From Diplolepis rosae (Eukaryota > Arthropoda > Insecta > Hymenoptera > Diplolepididae): DNA of 64,000 nt. The DNA lies in NCBI GenBank assembly GCA_030998225.1, contig JAPYXD010000045.1, forward strand, positions 434,001 to 498,000, written 5' to 3'. The position numbers and the translations under genes are program-made. Below, in pieces: positions 1 to 11,499 of the stretch (the stretch's first letter is position 1; every line of letters starts with the position of its first letter). Below the pieces are notes generated by a model. It searched no databases. It was not told the DNA's origin and saw only the letters and a program-made list of their open reading frames with translations.

Positions 1-131
1 TCTGCAAGATCCTATGTAGGAATTTGGCATAGGAACTCACATATGATCGTACATAAGATCTTATATAGGATCCTATGCAGGATCCTATGTAAGGTCCTAT
101 ATGAGATCCTATGTGGTATCCTACACAGGAT
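1..131. repeat. Minisatellite of ~12-13 bp units, cut by window edge
   Basis: About ten diverged tandem copies of a unit close to GATCCTATGTAG run from the left edge to about base 131. Unit length drifts between 12 and 13 bases and some copies change the last three bases. It has no coding potential and ends where ordinary AT-rich sequence begins. The left boundary lies outside the window. Confidence 0.85.
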
Positions 132-1010
132 TTTTCAATAGGGTAAAAAATGTTTATAGACGAACGACTCGATTTAAAAGAATTGTGATAAACTTATTAT
201 TGTTATTGATGAAATTTTCTGTTATGTTTTATTGTTATGTTTTATTCACAATGTGAAAATTATTTTTTTCATTATATGAGTTTTGAAATGCTTCTTGTAT
301 TTATTCTATATATTGTTCATCATAAAATACTACGAAGATTTGAATATATTTACAAGAATTACAATCTTGAAATTTTAAAATTGCCTTACTTATTATAAAT
401 CCTATATACATGCCTAATGTCTCTTGGTTATTGCTATTTTTATAATTGCAAAATATAATTTGTGTTAGTAAAAATAGTTCATCATGTTAAATAAATTTTA
501 ATAAACAGTTGAATTAGTTAATTTACAACTACAGTTTAATAAAATGCAATAACCAATTTAGAATTTTTATTTTAAAAACTAACAATTTCCACACATTTAT
601 TTACTTCTCCCAATTACTATGACATAATTGAAATATATGAAAAACTAAATATTAATGTTTACTTGCACAAATAAATGTATTTATATTTGATTATAACTTA
701 TAATCATTGCACTAAAATTCATTAATATACTAATTATATTAATTTTTCGATTGATGACAATTTTATTGTGATTACTTCGCGTTTTATATTTTATTCAATT
801 CATTAACTGGGACAAATTTTTCTTATTGCTTTCACTCCTACTTGATTGTTTAGAAAATCAATATATTTCACTTTTTTTCTCATATATTTTGTATTATTAT
901 ATGCCAAAAACATTTAACTTTATTTTTCTGTCAAAAAAAACACGAAAAGGCAGTTTAAATTTTAAAAAAACATAAATATTTACATTTTTGCCATGTATTT
1001 GAAAGAAAGT
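132..1010. other. AT-rich stretch without recognised genes
   Basis: Very AT-rich sequence with homopolymer runs and no convincing coding segment, inverted repeat or element end on either strand. It behaves like ordinary intronic or intergenic insect DNA. Confidence 0.6.
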
Positions 1011-1110
1011 CGGCCCTAAAGGTAATCAGCGCCACCATTTCGCCTGGTGGTCGTGATCCAACTCTCAGCCAACTTTTATTCTACAGGCCTCCAGAAGAGT
1101 AGCATTGGGC

Positions 1111-1455
1111 TGGTACAAACACTGGTATTTTACAGTGTTAATTATCAGAGTCGATCAGACACTGGGTGGACCTTGTACATTTACTGTCGGAAAATAACTT
1201 TTTCCACAGTCGGAAGAAGCTTGGGCCTGTTGTACATCCAACATTGTACAAACGCTGGTATTTTACAGTCGACTACCGGGGCTGAATAGACACTGGATAG
1301 ACCTTGTACATCCACTGTCGGTAAATTACTTTTTCCATAGTCGGAATAAGGTTAGGCCAATTGTTTCTCAACACTGTACCAACGTTGGTAATCAAAAGTC
1401 GATCTCCTACATCGGATCAACATTTTACCGATCGTCACAGTCGGCAGAGTGTCAT
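1111..1455. repeat. Tandem repeat, unit ~130-133 bp, about 2.6 copies
   Basis: The block that starts with TACAAACACTGGTATTTTAC at 1114 recurs at 1247 (TACAAACGCTGGTATTTTAC) and, more diverged, at 1377 (TACCAACGTTGGTAATCAAA). Each unit also carries a shared ACTTTTTCCACAGTCGGAA-like stretch near its end. The spacings are 133 and 130 bases. It is richer in G+C than its surroundings. A satellite-type or element-internal repeat is likely; open frames across it are by-products of the repeat. Confidence 0.8.
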
Positions 1456-1705
1456 GATTTCTGCTTGGGGCTTGATGAACTTGAAGTTGAATTTCTCACA
1501 CTCACATCTGGATTATTTCACGAACGAAATCTTAAAATGGGATATAATTTTTGACAGGCTTAGCGAGGGCAGTTTGAGTTGTCCCCTAACTTCTTAAAAA
1601 CAAAGTTAGAAAAAGTTGTTTATTGTCATTAACAAAATAGCTGTTAATTTTTATCTGAAGAATTGCAAGAGAAGAATTCAATAATCTTTAATAGTCTTTA
1701 ATCTG

Positions 1706-1831
1706 GACTCGGCATATGGAGAGAAGAAGTGGATAGGAAACCCAAGGAGGACAGATTGGGAGTTTTTTAGGGATGAACTACAGGGAAGGGCGCAAATTTT
1801 CCTTGAGCGATATCTCTTATCCAATCATTAA
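1706..1831 (+). mobile_element. LINE ORF2 endonuclease-end fragment
   Basis: Forty codons stay open from 1706 to a stop at 1829-1831 and begin DSAYGEKKWIGNPRRTDW. The NPRRTDW box is typical of the segment just after the SDH motif of LINE apurinic endonuclease domains. The same segment, beginning DSAYGER, is found antisense at about 12250 after a degenerate LDHRHIVF box, so both come from one LINE family. Only this scrap is present; there is no flanking endonuclease or reverse transcriptase in the same orientation. Confidence 0.6.
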
Positions 1832-1859
1832 ATTGTGTTGCTGGGTTCTTACTTATCAA

Positions 1860-2826
1860 CAAAGTCATTCATGGGCACCTTAAGATGTGAAATAGGTTTT
1901 CCTCTTCTATCTTGCAAATTCTACAATTGACATCCCCATAAACCTTTTTCCCTGCTTTTCCCACATTTCCATATATTATTTTTTCCCATTGCTCTTTTGC
2001 TTTATTATTTTAATCATTTTTGTCCCAATATTCTCCTGTTCCTACTGTCTCGTTCCGAATTTTATTCTCAGCAAAATAAATTGAAATTGCAATTTTTTTT
2101 CTATTGCCCTTTATTTCCTGGTCAATTTTTATTTGTGGTGTCTTTGTTAGATCCTTTTTCGGTTAATTGTGTCCTATTTCCTTCTACATAAAAATGTAAA
2201 TATTCGGCATCTCCTCGCTGCCTGAAAGCTTTCTTTAATTCGTCTTCTCATTTGAAAGAAATTCTGTTTTTAATACTCATCAACTCTGCTTTGAAAAAAA
2301 TGTTGGTAGCCTGTTCTCTTGCAAATTCATTATCTTAATTGGGTGTCTTCCTACTCTATCTCTAGCTTTTATTCATAAACTATGCCTTCCTGATTCCATT
2401 CCCCAGATGTATCCTAGAGTAGTACTATCTATTTCGATTGTTTATAAAACCGTCCTGGGATTTCTTAATTTCTTCAGTTTTTTCCCATCCCTAAATCTCT
2501 ACACCGTATATTGCTCCTGATTTTATCACAACCAAACCTTTTTCCAATTTAACGATATTTGCCCTCTTTATGACACCCCATGCAGCATTTGTATCAATTT
2601 GAGCTTTTTTGGCCATTTTCAAGATATGTTTATGTGGAGTTCCACTTGTAGAGAACCAGTACCTCAAGTATTTAAAATCATCTACTATTTTGAGCTTCTC
2701 GCTGTTGATGCTCCAAGATTCCACCTCTTTTCTTCTAACTTCTTTCCTGAATATTCTGACCTTAATTTCGTCCATATTTGTTTTTAACTTGTTTGCATTT
2801 ACGTAACTTACGAAATCTCTTATCAT
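1860..2826 (-). mobile_element. Antisense C-terminal part of a LINE ORF2
   Basis: Reading the minus strand from 2826 down, a 111-residue segment carries a box (FKYLRYWFSTSG, then HILKMAKKAQ) that matches the region just after the catalytic part of non-LTR reverse transcriptases. About 600 bases further on, near 1900, the same strand has CRICKIEEENLFHILRCP, a CCHC-like C-terminal motif of such ORF2 proteins. The part between is broken by stops. This is a truncated, dead LINE copy; the catalytic YADD region and the endonuclease are absent. Confidence 0.7.
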
Positions 2827-2835
2827 TTCCCGTGA

Positions 2836-3550
2836 GGGGTCTGCCTAAGCTTGAACTTTCAAAAATTCGATTTTTTTTTACTATATAATTTTATAGCATA
2901 GGGTCTTAACTTCAATTCGTAACAAAGATTCCCTACAGAGCATAGTTAAGAACATTTACTATAGAATGACCGAATGATGTTTCGGCACGTTTATCCATTT
3001 GTGGATAACAGATGATTAAAGTAATTTTTTTCGGTCTAAAATCTATCTTTCTTTTATGCAGCTTCCCATTTTCGTGATTTTCAAAATTTGAAGATAGTAT
3101 CCGGTCATTCTACAGTTTTAGCACGAGGGTGGATTCAAAAGTTCGCGAGCTCATATAGAAATAATTTTAATATTTACATAAAATTACTCCTATTATATTT
3201 CCTCACTCTTCAGTTGTAAATGTGTAAAGCTTTACTACTGCACGGAGAGAAGTTTGGTGAAACCGTTCACCCAACACGTAGAACTATTATGCTAAACACA
3301 CAGAGAGCTGCGCGACCTCTGTTTGGTCGAACGGTTCTACCAATTTGGGGGAATGATTACCCCAAACCCTCAAAAGTGGGCGAGCCGTTACGCGAAATGC
3401 TTAGTGGAGCCGTTCTCTCGCAAGCTTTGTTGACGCAAGTGACTAAATTATTTTAACATTTTTTCATTATCTTTATAGTTCAGAATGGAAGCTTTCTTTT
3501 CTAAATACAAATTTTATGATATCTACAAAGTATTTTTAGGTAAGTACAAA
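2836..3550. other. Unassigned repeat-like sequence
   Basis: Mostly AT-rich. At about 3122-3151 is GAGGGTGGATTCAAAAGTTCGCG, cut here as GAGGGTGGATTC plus AAAAGTTCGCG, which resembles the end of the mariner at 23.2-24.2 kb (GAGGGTGGATCAATAAG). A G+C-richer block at 3220-3456 has an open frame of 78 codons that I do not recognise and do not call a gene. A solo mariner end is possible but unproven. Confidence 0.35.
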
Positions 3551-3557
3551 TGCTTAA

Positions 3558-4529
3558 GGAGGTTGGATAGTAGAATGAAAATGATTAAAAACTTTTGAAA
3601 CTTTCACAATCCATTGTTTAATATTAAAGGAAAATCGCGTAAAAATTTCAAACAGATTGACAGAGCAGTTTTCGAGAAAATCAATGTCAAAATAGTCCTC
3701 TTATACATTGGCTCTTATGGGAGAGAACTGAAGTCCATCAATCTCCCTTCAATATTTTTGTTAAAAATGATAAACTCATTGGAAGCTCAGTTGCAATATG
3801 AACTTTGAATATTTCTGAACATTTTGAAACAAAAAAATGTGCACTTACAATGTAGTTATTTAGATCATTGAACTTGAAGAAAATATATTCGTTATTTTGG
3901 GGCAAACGGTCAGCCGTCATCAAGAAGTGTGGCAACGCTGCGGTATCTGCTATATTATAATACTAATACAGATTCACAGGATTCGTTGTAAATAAACAAC
4001 GTACTTATGAAACATTACATGCTTAATCACTTTTATTTATTAGAACGCTGTACAAACAATCTCATTAAAAAAAATATCAAAAATAACTTATTATAAACTA
4101 AAGAACATTTTTTCAATACTTACAGACTAATCAATGTTCGGTTAATTATAATGTTTAAGGTTGTATGTAAAAAAATCGATCTCTGGTAGAATTTTTAAAA
4201 AAAGGAGCTGATATTTAAATAGAATATTTATTTATATGCATACAAAAAACCAGTTCAAACAACACAACGTTGCCAAACGTCTTTCGTTATTTCAAAGAAC
4301 TTCAAGTTGATAAAAATAAACTTTATTTCACATAAAACATGAATTTGCTGGTATTTAATACTAAAACAAGATATTTACACTACACTTTATTGCATATCGA
4401 TACGTAAATATCGTAAAAAAAACCATATAATTTTTTTATCTAAGGTTGGTCACACTGCCGAACGCCCGTGTTATAGGCATAGGCATACCCCTCTCACCGC
4501 CTGCCCCGCAAGTGATCTACCCAACCTCC
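3558..4529. mobile_element. TTAA-flanked non-autonomous DNA transposon
   Basis: TTAA at 3554-3557 is followed by GGAGGTTGGATAG, and the right end reads CTACCCAACCTCC before TTAA at 4530-4533, so a roughly 13-bp inverted terminal repeat (one mismatch) is bounded by TTAA on both sides. A TTAA target is known for the piggyBac and Kolobok superfamilies. The 972-base interior has no long open frame. It lies about 130 bases upstream of the first exon of the transposon-like gene at 4659. Superfamily assignment is inference. Confidence 0.65.
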
Positions 4530-5350
4530 TTAATATGCTCACACTATGATTGTTTGTAGCATAACATAAAACTTACATCTTGTTTTCTTCATTCTATTAT
4601 TTGCATTTCAAAGATTTTTCGCATGTTTTTTTCACGATTTTGATTTTTTCTCAATCAGCAAGTGGCATAACAGATGAAGATTTTTATTTGCTAAGCAATG
4701 ATCACATTACGTCAATTTTAAGAAATCATCTCAATGTCTTGGTTGCTTTTCTCACAGTTTTTAATTACGAGAAAGGAATAATTACATTAGAGGAGTTTAA
4801 TGCAAAAAAAGAATTGTCAATTGAAGAAATGGACATTGATATTGTTCAAGAAGAAGAATGTGAGGGAAAAAATCAATGTGATTTCAAATTAGTGCATAAA
4901 GAAAATTCGATTAGTCCGGAATTTATAGATTCCGAAAGGCTTGAAAGTAGCAATTCGCCAGGTTATTTTTGTTCAAATTTCATATCCTTAAATTTTCTTC
5001 TATTCTTTCAACATATTGAGTATTCATTTTACAATATTTATAGATGTGTTTAATTATGTGGCAAATGATATGTATCGATTTTTAAGTAACAGCCTTGAAG
5101 GTCAAATAATCTTAGGAAAGTATAAGAATACCAAGATACTTGACCATTGTAGATTGACAGATATGTTAATTTTAAATGAATTGAAAGATGACTCTGTTAA
5201 CTACAAGTAAGTCTGGTTACTTTCTAAATGAAAAGATAGGATTTTGAATTGTAAAATGTTTGAGGATATTCCGGCACACAACATAATGTCGAACTTTTTA
5301 TACAATTAAAAAAAAGTAAAGGAGAATTTAGATTAGATTTTTTCCATCTA

Positions 5351-6107
5351 AAGGGTTTCCCAATAGGGGTGATATGATTTTGAATGTCCCTATCGGGCTT
5401 ATTTGAACTGAAATTTTTGACGTCTGCTGTCAGTTGTCATCAGTAAGGTTTGCCATTTAATCATGAGTAGTTTCACGCTTCCACAACGTTTGGAAATTGT
5501 CCAATTATTTTATCAAAATTCGAGAAGTTTTGTCGGTGTTCAAAGAGCATATCGTGCAAAATATGGTCGTCATTCTGCTCCATCCGCGCTCTCAATTCGT
5601 CGAATAATCGATAAGTTGGAGAGTGAATTTACTCTATTGGATATTAAGCCTAAAAATCGTATGCGTACCGCACGTTCTACACAGAATATAGCCGCCGTAC
5701 AGGCCAGTATCGAGGAAAACCGTGAATTGTCCGTGCCACGCCGATCTCAGGAATTGGGCCTGTCCAGGATGACTACCTGGCGTATTTTGCGATTGGATCT
5801 TGGCCTGCATCCCTATAAGATGATTCTGGCCCAAGAACTGAAGCCTAATGACCATCGTTTGCGTCGGGAGTTCGCGGATTGGGCTCTGGAATCAATTGAA
5901 AATGATCCCAATTTTCATCAAAAAATCATCTTTTCTGATGAGGCGCATTTTTGGCTCAAGTCTCGGGGGACATTTGGCCGATATATTGTTTAAATCATAA
6001 ATGGCATAGAATATCCAATATGATAAAAAAGATTTCGATCAATTCCGAATGAATATTCAGTGTTTTTTTTCAATTTCAAAACATATCACCCTTATTGGGA
6101 AACCCTT
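5351..6107 (+). mobile_element. Internally deleted mariner/Tc1 element with intact ends
   Basis: The left end AAGGGTTTCCCAATAGGGG and the right end CCCTTATTGGGAAACCCTT form inverted terminal repeats, and TA dinucleotides at 5349-5350 and 6108-6109 are the expected target duplication. The body is 757 bases, well short of the 1.2-1.3 kb usual for a full element, because the second half of the transposase is gone. It sits inside the intron between the exons ending at 5206 and starting at 6672, so it arrived after that gene was in place. Confidence 0.88.
5463..5993 (+). pseudogene. Mariner/Tc1 transposase, C-terminal half deleted
   Basis: A 176-codon open frame begins MSSFTLPQRLEIV. Residues 1-110 hold the two helix-turn-helix DNA-binding units, with ELGLSRMTTWRILRLDLGLHPYK as the second (split here: ELGLSRMTTW, then RILRLDLGLHPYK). 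The first catalytic aspartate is in IIFSDEAHFWL near residue 157. The next 13 codons are out of register with the family and end at 5993; the second and third catalytic aspartates are missing. The protein could bind ends but cannot catalyse transposition. Confidence 0.85.
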
Positions 6108-6671
6108 TATTTATAACTAACTATTTATAACTTTTTTCAACACATTGAGCACGACCGGAGTATGTACATTAACCCCACACGCTCATTAAGTTTCAGGTTC
6201 GGTTGAATGCCAATACATTCTTAAAAAGTCAGGTTCATGTATAGTATATACAAAACATGTCCTCTTAAATATCTTATCTTTCATTTAGTAATTATAACCA
6301 ATGCTTCGTGTACAGTATGAAGTCATTTTAGAAATGTCTGTAGTTTTTATTGTACATTGGTCATTTTTATAACGCAAATTATATTTTTATTCAACAGCAA
6401 ATTGTTCTGCATGACAGAATATTTAGCTCGCTCTTAAAGTTTCATGTGGTGTAGTATTGCTTTTCTTTATTGCTCGATATCCAGTGTGGCTTAAGCTTTG
6501 ATTTTTATTAGCGTAAGTTTTATTATTGTTTGTTTAGAAAAGCGTTTATTAACATGGAGAAAATTATTGTAGAATTGTTAATGAGCCTGTTCTACTAACG
6601 TACATAATCTTTCTTTATATTTCCTACAATTTGCTTTTTCCAAAATTCTCGTCATGATGAAATTATTTTAG
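6108..6671. other. Remainder of intron of the transposon-like gene
   Basis: AT-rich intronic sequence between the mariner end and the acceptor at 6670-6671 (pyrimidine-rich run then TTTTAG). I see no further coding block or repeat in it. Confidence 0.5.
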
Positions 6672-7384
6672 GATAAAAGTTGACAAATTCAAGGAACTGG
6701 GTGACCAAATTGCTGAATTGTTTCCCTCAGAGGACAAAGACCTATTTTACGTACCGTATACTAAAAATTCAAGCGGAGAAGTTTTAGGAGCTCGCGGTAG
6801 TCTACAATCGATATAAATATTTAAGAAAGCAAATACGTGTAGCCGGTCTTTTATCTGTCAATATCTCCGAAAATAGTGACTGTTCTGTAGACAATGAAAA
6901 CGAAGTAGACGGTAAGGAAAAATAATATTCTTATAGAGTATAGAAAAAAATCAATATCGAAATAAAATGTTATAATATTATTTTATACAGATAATATATT
7001 AAATTACGTAACGGATGCCAATCGGGAGAAATACACGTTACAAGTTATTCTGAAATGCTGGGAATATACATATGAAGAAAGGTTGAAGTCTCTATTATCA
7101 AGTGGAAGGAAAAAAGTGCCTGTGCCTATTGATAGATATCTGAAAAGTTTTCCTTGTCTGTGTTCGCCGCTTGGGATAGCACTGGTAACATAACTTTGAT
7201 TTTATTACTAACCTTGAAGTGAAAATTATTTTTACAGATTTATTAATCCAGAAAACAGTGTTTATAATTATGACTTTCTAAGTTTACTCTTTAATGAAAA
7301 TTGGTTGGGTTTTACTTCCTGGAAATTCGTTTTGAAATTTTACTGCACAAGAGACAAATAACATAAGAATTTTTTGCATTGAAT

Positions 7385-7810
7385 TTGCAGCTCAAACTCG
7401 ATTTTCACAAATTCCGCAGTCTTTTTTTCCACAGAAAGATTTTCAAATTCTTTAATATTTGAATTCATTGGCATTATTGCGATATAAGAGTTTGGAATTG
7501 TCTACGAGGATACCTGTCAGGAACATATCCTACCTGATACGTGATTAGTGATTCTCAGATAATGTAGGCAGTGGCAGAAATTTCAAACTCAACTAATTAA
7601 TTTGAAATCATTCTATAGCCGCAAGGCTGAGCCACTAGGCGATATAAGGAGATCTTCCTGTGGAGAAGGAGATGTCGGACGCCTGTGTAGCTCAGTGGTT
7701 AGAGCAGTCGACCGGCAATCGAAACACCTGGGCTCGAATCCCAGCGCAGTCGAAAGCGTCTTTTTTTCCACAGAAATATTTTCAAATTCTTTAATATTGT
7801 AAAGAAAATA
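7385..7810 (+). mobile_element. tRNA-derived SINE, partly dimeric
   Basis: A tRNA-like head at 7681-7753 is followed by a tail GTCTTTTTTTCCACAGAAA and TTTTCAAATTCTTTAATATT. The same tail, then about 130 further bases, also occurs before the head (7418-7610), so the insert is a tail of one unit followed by a second unit. A related copy at 17995-19060 shares head, tail and the 7450-7610 segment. It interrupts an intron of the transposon-like gene. Polymerase III boxes A and B are both recognisable. Exact termini and target duplication were not resolved. Confidence 0.7.
7681..7753 (+). other. tRNA-like SINE head, not a working tRNA gene
   Basis: Box A is TAGCTCAGTGGTTAGAGCA and box B is GGCTCGAATCCCAG, spaced as in a tRNA gene. 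The D and T arms fold, and the anticodon arm can pair four of five bases, but the first seven bases do not pair with the last seven, so there is no acceptor stem. It is therefore read as the promoter head of a SINE. Confidence 0.75.
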
Positions 7811-8541
7811 GACTTAAAGAGGTGAAGGATTTGATTAAACTCCATGAAAAACTGATTCTTGAGGGTAATATGCATTTAAAACTGTCGGCATTTTAGCTTT
7901 TCGATATATTATTTTCTTCTAAAATATTTTTACATTTTTAAATTTCATTTCAGGAAAACACAACGATCTATTAGCATTATTGTTGTTGCCATTATGCATA
8001 ACAGTGTTTAAGACCTTGAAATTAAAAGACCACAGTCTATCACGCTGAAGAAAGCTGATGTAGCAAAAACTTTTATTTTACACGTGCAAGTATGGAAAAC
8101 AAAATTTTATAGTCACAGTTATACACTTTCATCATTTAAATCATTAACTCTATTTTAATTGTTTTAGAAATTCGAAGATATAATTATTGAAAAAGAAAAA
8201 TTTGAAAACTGGCTAAATACCATCAATCAGCCGATTTATCCCTACATTTTGATTTGCGGCACCGTACAAAATTGTAAATCATACGTAGTTCTAAATGGTG
8301 CTAATTACCCATACGAGAATACAACCAAAGCTGTTGAGGCTTGCTTCAAATGCTTAATTGCATTGAGGAAGTGGCCATTTTTATGTAACTACGTGTGGTA
8401 CTCCATTGAAAAATTAGTGTATGGTTGAAATGCCGATAAATCATATGCTGCCGTGAATGAGTTAATCGTTGATTTAAAAAAAAATTGATTTATCATAAAG
8501 ACTTTGACAAACTGAACACATGAGCTTAATATCAATTGTAA

Positions 8542-10349
8542 TTGATAATATACTGTGAAAAATTGGTCAACAATGATGTGCTGCTCGTACCTAACTTTTT
8601 TTATGCAATACACGTTCCATTGCGGGAGTGTCTTAAATTATTTTTGGAAATACCAGGAGTTTTTGATCAAATTCTAGAATACATTCATAAATTATCGAAA
8701 GAATCTTATATAATAACTAATATTATACAGGCTGACTTGTGGCTGAACCTATATTCAAAGAAATTTACTAATAGTATCGTTCTACCTCTTTTCATATATT
8801 TTGACGAATTAGAAGTTGGAAACCCTTTGGGTAGTCACGCCGGTACAAACAAATTTGGCGCAGTGTATGCGTCAATCGCATGTCTTCCACCACATATGGC
8901 TTCTCGTCTTAATAGTTTCCTTTTTTCAACTTTGGTGCGTGCAGAAGATAAAAAAGAATGCGATAATAAGAATGTTTTTAGAAAACTTATAGCAGAACTC
9001 AATTTTCTTGCCAGTAATGGAATCACGAAAAATATAAATGGTGTCCAGATTGTTGTGAAATTCCAATTGGTATTAATATTAGGAGACAACTTAGGCCTAA
9101 ATGGTATATTAGGCTTCGTGGAATCTTTTAAAGCAAATTATTTTTGCAGAATATGCAAAGTACATATAGATGAGTCATTGAGACTGACTACCGAAAATGA
9201 TTTCCTATTAAGAACTCCCAAAAATTATGAGGCGGATGTTAAAACCAATAAAGTATCAGATACTGAAGTTAAAGAACCATGCGCATTTAATGAAGTAGAT
9301 GGTTTTCACGTAACACAAAACGTGACTGTGGATATAATGCATGATTTGTTGGAGGGTGTATGTATGTATAATATGAAAGAAATAATATTTGTGTTTATAT
9401 TTTCAAAGAAGTACTTTACGTTGCAGAGTTTAAATCTACGAATTGAAAATTTCAATTTTGGTCCACTTGAAAATTTTAATAAACCTCCTAATATTTCACT
9501 GGATAGATTAAAAAATAAAGTAAATTGTAAGATGTCTGCATCCAAAATGCTCTGTTTCGTAAGATATTTCGGATTGATCGTTGGAGATTTGATCCCTGAA
9601 AATGACAAGCATTGGGAATTGTATAAATATTTAAGACAGATTATTGATATTGTGACTAGCCCAAGGGTAAATCGTTCAGATGCAAAAGTTTTTAAAAAAT
9701 TGATAGAAGAACACAATCAACTGTACATCGATATTTGCGGTGTATTAAAGCCAAAGTTTCATATCTTACTCCACTATCCTGCAATTTTATTAAATAATGG
9801 ACCATTAATCAACTTTTGGAGTATGCGATTTGAATCAAAACATCGCCATTTGAAGGCTAATACGCAGTCGACTAATAGTAATAAAAATTTATTAGTTACC
9901 ATTGCAAATAAACAATTGCTGAAAATGTGCCAAGTTATACATTCCACAGAATTCGAAAGTAACGTTAAATTCGATTCTTGTGATGACAGCGAATGTGTAT
10001 GAAGATTTGACTTTTGTAACATTGAGATCCAAGGTGAAAAAGAATATTACAAACAAGTAGAAGTTAATGGTACTTTATATAAAACTGGAACCTTTCTGGT
10101 AATTGACATAATAGAAAGCGAAGTCGAATTTGGCAGGATTTTAAAAATTTTAAAAGTGAAAGATAACATCTTTTTCACTTCAAAATATTCAGAGAAATAA
10201 CTTTTGACGATCACTTTCACGCATTTATTGTAAATCTAAATAATAATGAAACCAAATTACTAAATTATAATGATTTACCTAACATTGCTCCCGTATTATC
10301 TATACAAAAAAACGATACACATTTCATTGCTCTGCGATATAAATTATAA
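8542..10349 (+). pseudogene. Transposase-like protein with DxxHxLLEG motif
   Basis: A frame open for 486 codons ends at a TGA (10000-10002), but the same frame continues in recognisable protein to 10200 and, after a frameshift near 10200, to 10349 (NDTHFIALRYKL). Seen in order: LPLFIYFDELEVGNPLGSH, LPPHMASRLNSFLFSTLVRAED, LGDNLGLNGILGFVESF, a CRICK zinc-ligand-like pair, VDIMHDLLEGVCMYNM, and LKPKFHILLHYPAILL with MRFESKHRHLK. I know this order from a widespread animal transposase-like family, perhaps related to CACTA/EnSpm or KDZ types; that placement is inference. The start at 8542 is probably internal, because PLRECLKLFLEIPGVF normally follows more sequence. Same strand and next to the 4659-8428 gene, 114 bases apart, it is likely part of the same unit. 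Confidence 0.6.
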
Positions 10350-11160
10350 TTTGAAATTTTATATTCCGATGTAAAATATAAAGAATATTTATTTTTTTTT
10401 AATAAAATTTTTTGCATTTTAATTACAATTAATAGTAGTTATTTATGACGATTTATTATGTTATCCTGGATAGTAGCAAAAATAAAATAAATTCAATATT
10501 TAAAATTAAGTTAGTTTTTCATTAAACAAGAAATGTGAATTATTAACTTTTGTATATACGTATTCAATCAATTCTTTAAACTAATTGCGATCCGCAAAAT
10601 AATTGCTTTTATATCGTTTTTAGATTCCAATATTCATTAATCTAAGACTACGTATTATAAACCTCAAAATTGTATAAGCACATATTTTCTATTTTACGAC
10701 ATTCTGTTAAGAAATTAATAAATAAAATTAATTTTTTATAGTACAGATAAACGGAAAAAGGGGAGAAAGCACGTTTCTCTACTATGGAAATTGTATTTTA
10801 GTGATTTCGGATAATTGGTCCAACTTAACAGTCAATATTTTTAGTCCAATCATGAAATGGAAAAAGTAAATATTTTCTTGGTAGTCAACGTGATATTCCT
10901 TTTTTAATTGTTAGTATGATTAATGAATGGAGACATTTTTTGATCCGAATACTTTTAGCGCAAAATAAACAATATAAATCCTAACCTCAAAATTTATATT
11001 GCTTATTTTGCTAGAAAAGTATAAATATCAAACTTCTCTTTATTCTATAACCGTATACTTATAATTAAAAACGGAATTTCAATGACTATATATGAAATAA
11101 TTTATTTTAAACTTCAATATTTATTCAACATTATGTGAGCGATAACTGCACAGTTTCATA
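10350..11160. other. AT-rich stretch without recognised genes
   Basis: Follows the end of the transposase-like gene. Possible 3' flank of that gene or element, but I found no inverted end, poly-A tail or coding block. Confidence 0.5.
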
Positions 11161-11167
11161 TTTGTTA

Positions 11168-11495
11168 GGCAGCTGAGTTCAAACGTGGTCAAGAAAGTCT
11201 CATCTGATCATAAGATCGTCTCATATGAAGGAGCCCAAAACATTATTGTGAACGAACTGGGATTTTCTAAACTTTTTGCGAGATGGATCTCAAGGTTGCT
11301 TTCAGTTGAACGAAAATAGAATTGACTCACTATTTTTAGCTACTGTTAAAAGCTGTCTGAAGCTGATCCACAAGAATTTTTGGACAGGTTTATGATCATG
11401 GATGAAATTTGAGTTCACCATCGTACTCTATAGACAAAACAACAATCCAAACAGTGGAAACAAGCGGAATCACCCCCTCCAATTTTACATGCCTG
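11168..11495 (+). mobile_element. Mariner transposase fragment, frameshifted
   Basis: Translated in shifting frames this reads AAEFKRGQESL, then FSKLFARWISRLLSVERK, then EADPQEFLDRFMIMDEI and TKQQSKQWKQAESPPP. These match the linker, WxPxLL-type box and first catalytic aspartate region of DD34D mariner transposases. Several deletions and stops are present. Its right side ends where antisense LINE sequence starts near 11500, so one of the two was broken by the other or both are truncated. Confidence 0.75.
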
Positions 11496-11499
11496 CGGC

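Larger units (their letters stand above)
4659..8428 (+). pseudogene. Multi-exon transposon-like gene, first protein, decayed
   Basis: Six exon-like blocks with splice borders can be followed: 4659-4961, 5044-5206, 6672-6911, 6991-7184, 7954-8089 and 8168-8428. The first encodes a SAM-like helical start (GITDEDFYLLSNDHITSILR); the second has LDHCRLTDMLILNELKDD; the third FYVPYTKNSSGEVLGARG; the fourth NREKYTLQVILKCWEYTYE; the fifth ends KADVAKTFILHVQ; the last has PYILICGTVQNCKSYVVLNG. I recall this chain of motifs from large families of unnamed proteins in insects and other animals. Damage: a frameshift near 6815 and another near 8030; the last block stops at 8426-8428. Introns hold a mariner (5351-6107) and a SINE (7385-7810). 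Family name and function are unknown to me. Confidence 0.6.

Noticed and set aside
3220..3456. 78-codon open frame in a G+C-richer block
   Set aside because: No recognisable motif, no splice or promoter context, and the composition alone explains the open frame.
7681..7753. Functional tRNA gene
   Set aside because: Boxes A and B are good but the first and last seven bases do not pair, and a near-identical copy with a different anticodon position is at 18047; both are SINE heads.
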